Position numbers and translations under genes: made by a program
Shown: positions 1-11,421 of the stretch, in pieces
Position numbering within the stretch: the stretch's first letter is position 1
How the letters are laid out: each line of letters opens with the position of its first letter
Assembly (NCBI GenBank): GCA_023238725.1
Contig: CM041550.1
Location: 25,443,586-25,507,585, forward strand
Reading direction: 5' to 3'
Source: Scortum barcoo
Lineage: Eukaryota > Chordata > Actinopteri > Centrarchiformes > Terapontidae
Length of the DNA stretch: 64,000 bases
The notes under the pieces: generated by a model
Seen by the model: the letters and a program-made list of their open reading frames with translations, nothing else
Database searches by the model: none
What the model was told of the DNA's origin: nothing

Positions 1-401
1 GTGTTGCTGTAACTGTTTTTTTAAACTAAGCAGTCATATTGTGCACAACATTTACTGGTTACTGCATTTTGAACAGTGACAGACCAGTAACTTAAACTGT
101 CTTAAGTTCAAATGTAATTTCCGTCTTTTACTCATTCAAACCATTCCAAAGCCATAAGTACAAAAACATGCCAATATAAGCACTCTTTATAAGGGCAGCA
201 GTTCACATCATGATTGTTTCTGTGGTTTTCACAGTTTTTCAGTTTTTCCTGTTTTAACAACAGGAAGTACCTGAGCTGACAAAGTAACTGCTATAAACTT
301 CAAAAGAAACACATGAAGGCTCTAAAATGTCCTTATCTAACTTTTCATGAGCATGGGATAGTTTCTGGTGTGCTAGTTTCTGACTGATTATTGGAAAAAT
401 T
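1..401. other. Intergenic or intronic DNA, nothing recognised
   Basis: AT-rich unique-looking sequence with no open frame of note, no RNA gene and no clear repeat. Confidence 0.5.
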
Positions 402-446
402 GGAAACATTTCCCAGCTTGGGATCAATAAAGTATATCTATCTATT
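402..446 (+). mobile_element. Truncated retroposon 3' tail
   Basis: The stretch reads as a 'TTTCCC...GGGATCAATAAAGTAT' block followed by only a few CTAT units. This is the classic 3' terminus of a non-LTR retroposon that is very common in fish genomes. Only the last ~45 bp are visible, so this is a heavily 5'-truncated or decayed copy. The same tail recurs at 790-950, about 380 bp away on the same strand. The exact LINE clade cannot be told from the tail alone. Confidence 0.6.
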
Positions 447-613
447 GGTGGTCACTCTATCAGGTTTTGTTAATACAATACAAAATGAAGCTATAGCATG
501 CTTTATAGTGAAATCAAAATAAATAGTCACATTTAACCTGTAAAATGGGGAGTCCTGTTATGAATATAATTGATGATGATTTCTGCCTCTCCTATAGGAA
601 GCTAACTTAGAAC

Positions 614-659
614 CAGAACTGCCAGATGTTTTATTTCAGAACTGCCAGATGTTTTATTT
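614..659. repeat. Perfect 23-bp tandem duplication
   Basis: The 23-bp unit at 614-636 is repeated without a mismatch at 637-659. The absence of divergence suggests a recent slippage or small duplication. It lies between the two retroposon tails. Confidence 0.9.
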
Positions 660-789
660 CTATTTCCTATTTTTTATTTTATATTGTTATTTTATATTGT
701 ATTTTTACCTCCTATTGTTATTATAGTTTTTGCATTTTTAGTGAAACTTGCATGTCCTTATGTTTCCACCTTTCAAGCTGCTGGAACTG

Positions 790-950
<161 letters not shown>

Positions 951-2012
951 CTGGCAGCAACTGGGGACAGGACAGAGTAGACATCGTGCTGTTTGCTTTA
1001 ATTTAGCATTGGGTGATATCATATGTGTTTAGTCTTGCCCACAGATACAAACTGTGCTAAAAACAATGCAGTGGACACAATACAGAACACTTTGAGCTCT
1101 GGTTCTTTTTTACCTGTTTACCTGGTGATTTGAGGGCCTCAGTCCACCGGTCAGCATTAATGGATCAGGAGGCAGAGTGGGTCATTTTCATCATGTTTTC
1201 TTAACGTCAATATACAACCATGTAGGCAAAGTGAGTCTATGGTTGTTCTTATGCTCTTATAATTTCCACTGAGGACTCCTACTCTGTTCTACTACTGCAC
1301 TTTTTATAACAGAAACACTGAGCAGTAACATGAAGGACACAGTGTGGTCTGTCATATTCACGGGGCCACCAACAACCTTAGTTCCACACCAACATACTTT
1401 CAGCCAGTGCCATGTGAGGCGCTGTTCACACTGAGCAAGATGATGGGCATTGTGTGACTGACCAGCTGACTCCTTCATTTCCTGTCCTAACAGCCTCGCC
1501 CTGCTGTGCTGCACAGACCCCATGCCAGCAGGCTCCATCGTACTGGACAAACTACCTGAAAACAGCAGCAATCAAGTGCTTTTAAGAAAATGTAATTTTC
1601 TAAACAGCAGCACTGTGTGTTTGTGTCTGTGTGTGTAGAGAGACAGTGCTGGGGAAGCTACAGTGAAATAAGTGGTTAGGATGAGGCTGCTGAAAGATTT
1701 ATACAGATGGATGACAAATTCAAGGAAAAAATCTGAAAAGGCATAGAAACATATTGAATGCAGATGCTTCCATACAGGGTTTAATGGGTTCACTTATTGA
1801 TTATAATTATAAAAATAATATGAATCATTTGTCCTGAGCTTCTCAACAAGCACATCTCTGGGAGCAACGATGCCCCCTATTTATTTCAAAGAGCCAACTC
1901 CTAATATTCACATAATAGTAGCAGATAGAAATGCACATTTTTCTTTTGAAAACTTTCTGTAAATTTGTTTCAAATATGTATTTGCAATATGCATGGTCTA
2001 TACCATTTGTAC
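951..2012. other. Unique DNA, no gene seen
   Basis: No coding, RNA or repeat signal except a short TG-rich patch near 1615-1640. The block 1130-1200 is somewhat more complex in composition but too weak to call. Confidence 0.5.
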
Positions 2013-2046
2013 TGGTTAACATTACTTTTGCAAGTAATGTTAACCA
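2013..2046. repeat. Perfect inverted repeat, 15-bp arms, 4-nt loop
   Basis: The left arm 2013-2027 (TGGTTAACATTACTT) and right arm 2032-2046 (AAGTAATGTTAACCA) are exact reverse complements. They are separated by TTGC. The hairpin would form in either strand or in RNA. It has no T-run, pol III box or flanking element that explains it. Confidence 0.9.
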
Positions 2047-2440
2047 TTTTCACCCTCCCTTGCTAAGGCTGACATATTTGGTCATAAAGTAATGTGAATA
2101 TGAGTATTGGATCAATTAAACTGACCCGATGGTGCCACTCACACTCAACTGTGGTATCATATCATGTCATAAATATTTGGAATGAAATATTCTTCAATAT
2201 TCTTCAATATATTCTACCTGAATTTACAGAAATACATTTTTCTTGTTAGTTTATCCTGATTCATTTTTCTCAAGTCTCTATTTTATGTATTTTGTAATTA
2301 TCAGGTGACTGCATCAACTACAGTAAAGCTCTAGCTCTGTTTATGGCCACTGGCTGGTATCACCTGATCTTATTCACTTAATCTTAAAAACAGTATGACA
2401 TCTGCAAATAATCCACAGAAAGATTTTGTGACTGAGTGAC

Positions 2441-2720
2441 AGTTGGCTCTCTAAGGTTTTGACAGCCCCAAAATGGCAGCATAACTCTTCACCGGCCGCT
2501 CTAAATCAGTGCCATTCAATCCACATGCCAGTTGTGCCCTGCTGCCCCCCCGCCCCCCCACCTCTCCTTTAGTGCTGTGTCTGTCCAAGCAAACTAAATA
2601 ACTATGACTTAAAATGCTACTAGGCTGACAGGCCTTGAAAAGGCGCTGTCTGCCCCTCATGACACATAGCTCCCTTTGATCCCCTGCCGTCAAGACCAAC
2701 AGAGCTCGTCATAAAAACCT
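2441..2720. promoter_or_regulatory. Candidate conserved non-coding element
   Basis: A block of balanced, complex sequence in otherwise AT-rich DNA, with a C-rich tract (CCCCCCCGCCCCCCC region near 2544-2562). It has no microsatellite and no plausible exon: the open frame on the minus strand resembles no known protein. The texture is like that of vertebrate conserved non-coding DNA. Conservation itself cannot be seen from one sequence. Confidence 0.3.
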
Positions 2721-2767
2721 CAAACCTCAATGAACTTTTTGAGATTGCCTTTTTTCTTCTTCTTGAT

Positions 2768-2794
2768 CACACACACACACACACACACACACAC
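2768..2794. repeat. (CA)n microsatellite
   Basis: 27 bp of uninterrupted CA dinucleotide, followed by a pyrimidine-rich stretch to about 2900. Confidence 0.95.
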
Positions 2795-2939
2795 TCTCCT
2801 TGTTCTCCCTCTCTGCATTGCTCTGTTGCATCTCTGCAGTTTTTCTCCCTTTCCTTCACTAATTCTTTTTTTTTCCCTCCTCTTTGCTCCCTATTGTTTT
2901 TTTTGTGTCTGTCTCTTGATTTGGTTTAATGACGACATC

Positions 2940-3110
2940 TGACACAGTATAGTAATCATCTGAAATGATTCCCCCTGTGGCTCGTGATAAATGCAGTGAG
3001 GAAACTGGTAACAGCAGATGACGATTGGCAGCTTTGTGATTTGCATATCTTCTGTTTAACTTTCTGTGCCAAAATTTACAACAGGGGAATATGTACACAC
3101 AGCGGGGGAA
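2940..3110. promoter_or_regulatory. Weak candidate non-coding regulatory block
   Basis: Complex sequence containing ATTTGCAT near 3040, which matches the octamer bound by POU-family factors. No coding potential is visible. The call rests on texture plus one short motif, so it is weak. Confidence 0.2.
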
Positions 3111-3164
3111 CCATATTTGGAATATTTTCTCACCTGACTTTTGGCAACACATTCTGAGAGCCAC

Positions 3165-4214
3165 AGCATGTTTATCCTCATGCTGCTTGAAAGTAAGGTG
3201 GCATTTTGTTATGTAACTGACTGAAACGGTAAACCTGACTGTACTGTAAGTGATGCTGAAGATTCACGTGGTAGCCAAATCCATTAGCAATTGGACTGTA
3301 TGACATCTGGGGATTTTCTCTGCTTGTTGACATTGGTGCTGACTTTCTCCGTTTATGACTTATTCATTTTACACGGTGGCAGAATACTATTGGAATTGAA
3401 AAATACTTCTTTATGTGAGATCTGCTCTTGAGGGTAACATGCAGAGACTAGCTAATGCTGCTATTTATATCAGATACAGCCTCTTTAAACAAGCAGCTCT
3501 CAGCAACAGTCCACCTTGCTGCATCTAAACTGACCCCAGAGTTGCTGTTCTGAAGCTGACTGACCTCCCTGTGAATGAAAGCAGCACACATACAGTGCAC
3601 ATTTACAAGTAAACCTATTGCTACCAGTGCATGCTTGATATAATTTCATTTAGTTTGATTCAATACTTAACTTTGTGTCACCTACTCTGTCCTTTCTGAA
3701 GCAATTTTACCTATCTAAACTGTTGTACAGCGTGACATTTCTTGTGTTTCTTTAAATAATAATATGACTAATAATTCAATTATGACTTGATCATGGGCAC
3801 TTGAGCTGTGTTAATACTTGCCTCTGGCAATGATTCTGGGCCTTCTGTGTAATGGATGGTCTTATCACCCCTTCCTTTTTGGAGAATTTATCCATGCATT
3901 GAAAATAAGAACCATGTCAGGACAGATAATTTTGAAAATTTGTATTTGGAAGACTGTGTCTGACAAAACCTCTCTTTTACCAACTATGTATAATGCACTA
4001 CATTTCTCTCCCCATTTTATGTCAGTGTCCATTCTGAATTTGAAATTTCACTGAAGTTCACTGAAAAAAATCCCACAGAAGTTTCTGGCATGTATGCTAT
4101 TTTGTGCTAAAAATCCCATAATTCAAAGCATTGCATTTTATGGATACCTACATATCAAACATTCAGAATTGTCCAAGTATCCTTCTTGTTATAGAAGACT
4201 GTTGTGTTTATTAC
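3165..4214. other. AT-rich DNA, nothing recognised
   Basis: No RNA gene, repeat or credible exon. Short open frames near 3818-4054 and 4094-4315 look like chance. Confidence 0.5.
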
Positions 4215-4640
4215 ATACATATGTTAGGCAGTACTTTTTCTGTAGATTTTGGTTAAAACACCTTTGTGCCAAACAGTATGTTAACATGCTCACAATTAGA
4301 TATACTGATTTTTAACAGGGATGATGTTTATGTACAAAATATTAGTTGCTAATTTGCACAAAAAAACCCAAGTGAGACAGATAAATTTGTAATTAGTTTT
4401 GTGGGTATTCAGTCATACAAGCAGTGGACATGTGATCATGTAGAAAATTAAAATTTGTCCAGTACTTTGGCCTTTGTCCACAATTCTTTCTGTGGGGAAT
4501 ATGAATAGCTGTACAAAATTTCATGACTTATCCCCTATCCAAAAGATGTCATGACATTTCAATTAAACTAATATTTCAACTTCCTGGTAGGACAAGGTGA
4601 CAAGTCAGAGGACTACTAATGTTGTAACAATTCATCCTTT
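4215..4640. repeat. Diverged copy of palindromic fish interspersed repeat
   Basis: Pieces such as 'AAATTTGTCCAGTACTTTGG' (near 4450), 'GTACAAAATTTCATG' (near 4510), 'AAGTCAGAGGA' (4600) and 'TAACAATTCATCC' (near 4625) are hallmarks of a widespread fish repeat. Its consensus describes 'CATGGCAATCCATCCAATAGTTGTTGAGACATTTC'-like blocks (quoted from recall, shown here only as a guide). The pieces occur in mixed orientation, as expected for this internally palindromic family. Other copies lie near 8.0-8.4, 21.8, 34.0-34.4 and 41.9-42.1 kb. Confidence 0.65.
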
Positions 4641-5338
4641 GGAAAACATAAATATAATATATTTGCTATAATATAAAATACAGATTTTACTGAGAACACT
4701 TACATTACAATTTAGCATTTACCTTTATATAATAATTCTCAGCTCTAGCTACAGTGGCTTATTCAAGTAACATTAGATAGTCCTCTTGTCATGTTACAGG
4801 CCAAAATTACCATTTTATTTAAAGTTTGAAAATTGAGGAAAAATATTTTAATGTTGTCAACTTGTGAAATGGCTCCTTATTTTACATGTACACTTATAGT
4901 ATTATGACTTTGAACCATGGAACCTTTTAGTTCAAAGTAACGGAGTCCTCCAGCTCCAAGAAAATGACATGCCCGCTGGCCTTTGGTCACCTTTAGAACA
5001 TTACTGATGTGTCAGCCTACAATGCATTTGTCATGTGAAGTTTTTCCTGAGTCCTCCTGAACGTTTCAAGGATGTACAAGCTGCTGGAACTGTGAGAGGC
5101 GCATCTTGCTCAGACGCTGGAGAAGGCACTCCTTATACTACATATTTACACATAGCTCACCATGAGGATCAGCAATAAGACAAAGAGTTATCATCATCTT
5201 CATTGTTTCTAGGTTACTGCTGGAGGAAAAGGATGAGGCACCAGATCTGATCTGATGACTTCAAGACTAGTGTGACATGTGTGACGGCAAAGTTCATCGC
5301 ACAAAGCACACCATGACAAGGTGTCTCTCGTGTTCAGT
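4641..5338. other. No gene seen
   Basis: Unique sequence. A slightly more complex patch at 4960-5260 has no recognisable content. Confidence 0.45.
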
Positions 5339-5355
5339 CCACACGCACACACACA

Positions 5356-5391
<36 letters not shown>
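5339..5391. repeat. Compound (CA)n microsatellite
   Basis: Two CA runs (5339-5356 with one CG interruption, and 5360-5391 perfect) are separated by TTT. Confidence 0.95.
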
Positions 5392-5392
<1 letters not shown>

Positions 5393-6340
5393 TCTTATTG
5401 CTCATATAATTTCTCTTCATTTGTCTTAAATATTGAATAAATAAAGTTTACTTTTAATACAAATCCTCGTGACTCAATTTTAAGTGGCTTGATATGAACA
5501 GAATGGATCAGTTTGACGCTGAACAAAAGAGGTGTCTCATCTCCACTTATCAACATCACCCGAGTTTACAAATGCTAAACAAATTTTTGACAAATAACTG
5601 TTTTGTAACACTAATGTCTTTTAGATCTATTTTTTTCCAATGTACAAAATATTTGAACATGTATTTTGTTGAAAAAATTATATTTTATCCTAATAGAACC
5701 ATGATCTATTAGAATAAAATCACTTAATTGTTCATAATGAGATATTAAGGTTTTTTTTTAAATTATTTATTTGGTTTCTGACAGCTTTTGGATGATTAAA
5801 CATGCACCAGGTCACACTGACCCAGGAACATTAAGCTCTCTCTGACAAATTAACATAACAAGACACTTACAAAACTATCTAAATTGAACCCCCACTGAGC
5901 ACTCTAAAATAATCCCTCAATTAATGATGGTGGTGGAGTGTTGTTAACAAGTTGCTCCAAAACATCTGGTGACTATAGTAACATCTGCATTGGTTGTGTT
6001 TTTCCACTCATTTATCCAGGTTTTAACTCAAACTTGTCATCCATGTCAGCCGTGATGTTTGATAGCAGTTTAATGTCATCTTGATGACACACTGTTCTTT
6101 TGCACTCTTTTTAATTAATCGGTCCATCTCCTACTCCTACCCCTTCAAACTTTTGTTTCCAAATTCTCTTGAAAAATAAAAGAAGAGAGCCTTTTTATTT
6201 TTATCATCAAGCATCAATCAGGTTATTTAGGATGTAGTGTAATGTGATTGATGCCACTTCCCAGTGACAGTGTCACCAAAATGCATCAAATATTTTTAAT
6301 TCACTTCTTCAGACTGCAGTTTTGGACCATATTCAGCACT
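5392..6340. other. AT-rich DNA, nothing recognised
   Basis: No gene or repeat seen. The open frame at 5494-5712 has no recognisable domain. Confidence 0.5.
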
Positions 6341-7004
6341 CACAGTGGCCCTCGTTTATCAGTTCAACAAAGAAACCAGCACAGATCTGAGTGCAGAAAC
6401 CATGTTAGGACAGGGATCACATGTGATTCATGAAAATCGCCAATCCCAGTGCATGAGTGATCAGGCGTTGATAAATGAGGCTGCTGAAAACAGCTGTCAT
6501 TTAAACATCACGCCCCTTTATAGTCTCGCCTTTAGAGTTTACGACAGAGAGAAATGTGATCTGTCCAAGAGTTCAAGTAAACAACTTGGCAGTCTGCAAA
6601 GTGGCATCAAAGGATGAATGCTGAATGGAATGAAATCACTGCTGCGGTCAACAGTAAACTTCAGTTATTTCATTTATACATCTGTGATATGTTTATTCCA
6701 TACATATAATTGCTATTACTCCACTAAATTATATCACAATTAATTTACCATTAATGTCAGGAATAGATGACAAATAGTTGATGTGGGCCTTTGCAAAGTA
6801 GATATTTTGCCGTAGGCTACATATTTTTAAATGATGAATACATCTCTGCAAATGAGACATATGATGAGATGCCACTCAGAATGGTCTTATAACCATTCTC
6901 AACCTCAGCAACATTTACCATGCTTTGATCGTAGCCTGTGCAAACATCCATATTGATAAATGGTGAGCTTTTCCTGGAAATGGGGGTAAATGAGGGCCAA
7001 AGTG
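6341..7004. mobile_element. Candidate non-autonomous DNA transposon (MITE-like), ~660 bp
   Basis: The left end CACAGTGGCCCTCGTTTA (6341-6358) and the reverse complement of the right end (6987-7004, CACTTTGGCCCTCATTTA) match at 15 of 18 positions. This includes a TGGCCCTC block, so they form terminal inverted repeats. The interior has no transposase-like open frame, and 660 bp is too short to encode one, so the element would need a transposase made elsewhere. A third related motif (GATAAATGAGGC) lies inside near 6470. I could not find a convincing target-site duplication, so neither the exact ends nor the superfamily (hAT or PIF/Harbinger are possibilities) is settled. Confidence 0.6.
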
Positions 7005-8013
7005 TGCTTGTATGTTTCTCATGTGTGCATTAGCCTGTTTGTACTTCTTTAATACACGTGTATCCATGCCTGCATTTGTGTGTGTATTTATGGGTGTACT
7101 GTATGTGCTCTATAGGGCAACCACAGCCAAAGCAGTAGGCGTCATGTCTTGTTTCGAGTGCAAAGCAAAAAGTAGGCTACAGTGTTCTTTTACAGCACCT
7201 CCATCTTTGCCATAGGGGAGAAATGCTGCTGATTTAGCTCCTTTCACATTACACCATACATGACCAAGCAGACCTAATTTATTTTCTCTCCTTTTTTCCC
7301 CCTGTTACTTCTCTTTCTCTGTTCCCTTACAGCAGCTTTCTATGTCTCTCTGCTCCAATATCTCCCTCCTCTTCTGGGGCAAACATGGGGAAGATTTTAC
7401 AATCTTACATTTAACGCAACACTGCCTAAGATGTGATCCAAATGTTTGGCAGTTTTTCTACTGGCTACTACTGGCTCTGCACATGTCTTCCCTAACTGCC
7501 CTACGGCTACATCCACAAAACTGCTACAATCACAGGCATCCAAATGCTTAGCAAGGACAGCAGCAGTTAAAGTAGTTTTATTAGCTGTGTCATTGTGAGA
7601 AGCTCAGTAGTAAATTTGCCCAAGAATTCTACTTCAGTTGTTTCCTGACTCTCCCTCTATTGCTGCCTCTCCATCTTTGAGTGTTCTGTGAGAAAACTAA
7701 TTAGACCCATGTAACAGACTGCACACTGACCTCCGCTTCCTCCGCTCCTTTCTTTCTTCCATCCCTCTTTTTTACTCACTTCACTTTAGTTTTCATGTCT
7801 TGCCACACTGGTACACCATATGTGGGACATTATGCTGTCTTGGTGGCATCTGTCTCTTTCTGTCTGTTTGTGAAAACAGACTTCTTGTGAACACTATTAA
7901 TCAAGAAATATACAGATAGAGACTTCACACTTACACCACAAAGATGTAGATGATGTAGTGCAGGGGTTGGCAGTTAAGGTCAACCATCAGCCAAGTCTAT
8001 AGCTATACTAGTG
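7005..8013. other. Unique DNA, no gene seen
   Basis: Pyrimidine-rich around 7270-7340 and 7740-7790. No RNA gene or credible exon. Confidence 0.45.
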
Positions 8014-8420
8014 ATGGGGCTCTGGGGATGGCAATGTTTCTGTGTCTGTCCACCACTTTATTTCTAACTGAAATAGCTCAATAACTATTTCCATGAATCC
8101 AATTTTTGCAAAACATCTCAACAACTGACAGATGGATTGCCATGAAATTTAATTAATAATCCCCTCAGGATCAACTGTGACAACTTTCCTGATAGACAGT
8201 GACTTTTCATCAGATCAAAACTTGCTCAGTACTCAACAAAAGACTTTCACATCAGCCTCAACTGCACTTTGCTAATTATCAAACATTAGTTAGCATGTCA
8301 GCATGATGGTGACCATGGTTATTCTTATACCTGCTGAACATCAGCATTGTTATTAGCATACTGACATTAGTATATAGTCTTACAGTGTATTCTAAAGCCA
8401 TGCAACATACTTATTCTGAA
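8014..8420 (+). repeat. Palindromic fish repeat, long copy
   Basis: The copy opens with 'GGGGCTCTGGGGATGGCAAT' and a 'TGTCTGTCCACCACTTTATT' block. It continues through 'GATGGATTGCCATGAAATTT' (about 8132-8151), 'CCCCTCAGGAT', 'GACTTTTCATC', 'CTTTGCTAATTA' and 'TTAGCATGTCAGCATG'. It ends with the 'ACCTGCTGAACATCAGCA' and 'AGCATACTGACATTAG' blocks. The order matches the remembered family consensus and is opposite in direction to the copy at 34.0-34.4 kb. It encodes no protein. Whether the family is a DNA transposon or something else is not decided here. Confidence 0.75.
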
Positions 8421-10622
8421 GTATTAAATTCTCATAATGTTGGTGCACTAATGCAGTTAGTATAAAAAATAAATCGACATCTTAAACATTTTATACTAGT
8501 CACTTAGCAGTTGGTTAATAAACTTGTGGTAAGTCACTTTGGATAAAAGGATCAGTGACAATATACATGTGCCAAGACATGTCAATCAAACAACCTTAGA
8601 ATGCCAATGTCACTAAAACACACAAATAGACATAAATATGTTTTATCTAAAAATGTAATTGTTATTGTCATTCACAATTTTTGTAGGTTTTTTCCAGCTC
8701 GTACTAGCTCCTCCATTTCTAAACACACTACATATTAAAAACCTAAAATTAGTGTGTAGTGTGATAATGGGACACAGCTTTAGTTTTGTTCCACTATAGT
8801 TTCATGGGAAGCCAGCTTAGCTTTACAGGCATTGTGCAATTGTGGCTCTGCATGTTTTCAGTATGTTTTGATAATTTATTATTTTCACTCATTTTAAAAT
8901 AAATGTCATTTATTAAACACATTAAGATCTGTGTCTGTGGACTGGCACACATTAGTGTGCAAATGTTAACAGTGGTGTGTATTTTTTATTTGATCAATAT
9001 TTGATCAGTTTGTCTTATTACTTATACAGGGCCAGTGATTATTATTAGATGATACATTGTAATGTTTATTGTGATTTAAACAGCCTTGCAAACGCTGCCT
9101 AAAGAGCAGCTTTATGTAAAATAATGTGGAACCCTTGGGCCAGATATTTAGAAAAAAGAGATATTTGGCCCACTGGCCACTATTGGCCTGCCACTGGTGT
9201 ATGGACTAACTACTGTGTCATATATCCAAGCAAATAACCAAGCTTGTGTGGGAGAAAAACATCACGGACTTCTCTCTGTAATATAAATATAAGATTTTAA
9301 AAGGTGCTGTTTAATTTCCACTTATTTCCTTTGAATTCCAATTGACATTCTCACCATGATTATAATCTCTTTAAAACAGCAGTCAAATACATTTCACACA
9401 ATTAAATGTGTTCTGTGGGACACATTTTACCACAGGGGTAAAACAGCATGTTTATATGCATCAATAGTTGCATATGCATCAAAAGTTTTTTTTATGTTGA
9501 AATGGAAACAAAGTAATTTCTTCTTCAGTCATATGTCTAGCTATTTAAGAGTTATAGTCTACAACTTACTAAAAGGCCAGTAATTTAATGGCCCATTGAT
9601 GTAATTGATCACTCCATATAAATATTGAGTCCTCAGGGGACTGAAGGGTTTGAACTGCTCCGTTAATAAAAATATTGTGGATGGTGCACACAGAATGAAT
9701 AAATACCCACGCATAAAACAATGAAATACATTTTAACATTTAACAGTGTCAAATTGTTTGCAGTGTGGTTTGTTCAAGAGCCAAAGATGAGAGGACATCT
9801 GTCTCTATTATTACATTTGCTTTGAAAACCACAAACAGCTCAGCATCAAAATTTCCTGAGAGTTAACAAAGACATTTTAACAAATATCCTCAAATATATT
9901 TCAGCACTGATTGAATTCAGACCAAAGGTGGAAGGAGGACATGTGATCACACTGTGCCTGTGGAGGGAGGTGTAGCCAGTCTGTCCACTGACCACGGTCG
10001 CTAAGGTGAATCACTGGTTTCTGCCACTAGGACGTCTAGAACCACTAGCTGTGCCACACTGCTGCACTTCATTTCACTTAATGCATCTCAGAACAAATTG
10101 GACCAAGCGCCATTTAATGTGCTTTATCCCAGTGCTGAAATCTGGTTGTCACATGGCAGCTGGTATTGTATACACAGAGTGTCTGACCACACAGCATACA
10201 TGAAAAACGATGAACAGATGGAGAGAGACTTGAGTGGTCTTCCTCAGGCGGGAAGTATGACAACACAAAGCAGGTGCACTTCAACATGCACAGCACACGT
10301 ACGGAGGGACCCATCTCCAGCTATCTTTGGGTGCAAAGTAAAGCATTTGGAGGTAACTTACTCAAATACCTCATGGTCACACACACTTGCAGTTCTCAGC
10401 TTTGCTATCTTTGCTTTCCTTGAAGTATTGAAACAAGAGAATGAGAACCACCAGCGTAAATGTGTTCAGTTTGTTTTGGTTTACTTCTTCTCATCCAGCC
10501 TGGCTACATGGCTGATTGATTTATTTATACGAAGAAAGGAGCAAAACACAGACGACTGTACATATACACATGAGCCATTTCTGGAGGACTTGGGGAGGGA
10601 TTTGACTATAATGGTGGTCTTT
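8421..10622. other. AT-rich DNA, no gene supported
   Basis: No gene is supported. An unremarkable 188-codon open frame starts at 10098 and ends inside a CT microsatellite. It has no recognised domain and is treated as chance. A wobble-paired hairpin at 9136-9172 is listed separately. Confidence 0.45.
9136..9172 (+). other. RNA-capable hairpin, 14-bp stem
   Basis: 9136-9149 (TGGGCCAGATATTT) pairs with 9159-9172 (AGATATTTGGCCCA) across a 9-nt purine loop. All 14 positions pair if two G-T (G-U) wobbles are allowed. The wobbles pair only in plus-strand RNA; in the minus strand they become A-C mismatches. No promoter or known family is evident. Confidence 0.5.
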
Positions 10623-10623
10623 C

Positions 10624-10654
<31 letters not shown>
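10623..10654. repeat. (CT)n microsatellite
   Basis: About 32 bp of CT with one TT interruption, followed by AGG. It resembles a polypyrimidine tract plus splice acceptor, but no exon follows. Confidence 0.9.
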
Positions 10655-11399
10655 AGGCAAATAAGTACTTCAGAGGTTAAATGGTTCATTGTCTGCTTTT
10701 CCTCTTGCAACTTTAAGTTTGATTTTAACTGAGAAAGAATGTACAGGATATGATTTTTTTTTTTGGTACAGCATGATATGGTATCATTTTATAAAGTACA
10801 CCCAACACACATTTGACATAAGACATAAAAATCAGTTTCAATTTTTCAATTCACTTTATCTCATCCATTATGTTTGTGAAGCCCAACACACACTGCTCAT
10901 GTCACATAGTGGGATGTCATTTGACACAGATCACTGCACATACCAGACACGTTATACTGACATAAGACATGAGGGGTTTTCTAGGGTTATGAATTGATTC
11001 AAATATTCCAAAAACAGATGTTTATATGTAGTTAATATTTTGATAATGGAAGCGAGAAGGAGAAACAAAGGCACGCTGCAGCACCCAAGAGGTGTACTGC
11101 ATCCACAAGCAAATGACATCCTTTGTGTTTAGACCTGTTTTGGATTTAGTGACTTCATAATTAGCTATGCAAGATGGACCTTAAGTATTTCCTAAATATT
11201 TCACCCTTCATCACCCAGAGACTAAGATTAGCTAAATCCAGCAATAATAAACAAATTGCTTTACCAACACCCAGTGGTACCACTTTACAAAATGTCAGCC
11301 AGCTCTGATCGTGTAAATACTCATGCCCATTACCTGTTTCATTTCACAATGTTGTGCATAACAGTTTCAATTTCTAGTTACTAATGGTTAGGAGGAGGG
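10655..11399. other. No gene seen
   Basis: AT-rich unique sequence with a T-run near 10755. No recognisable features. Confidence 0.5.
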
Positions 11400-11421
11400 T
11401 TAGGGTTATACCTAACCCTAA
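11400..11421. repeat. Telomere-like head-to-head palindrome
   Basis: TTAGGGTTA (11400-11408), a 4-nt spacer TACC, then TAACCCTAA (11413-11421): two telomere-type motifs facing each other. Only about two units are present, so this may be coincidence rather than an interstitial telomere. Confidence 0.7.

Noticed and set aside
7973..9195. Possible hAT-like ends (CAGGGGTTGGCA and GGCCTGCCACTGG)
   Set aside because: The inverted match is weak and the interior is better explained by the palindromic repeat.
10098..10664. 188-codon open frame, the longest in the window
   Set aside because: No known domain, ends in a CT microsatellite (poly LS), and a frame of this size can arise by chance in 64 kb scanned in six frames.
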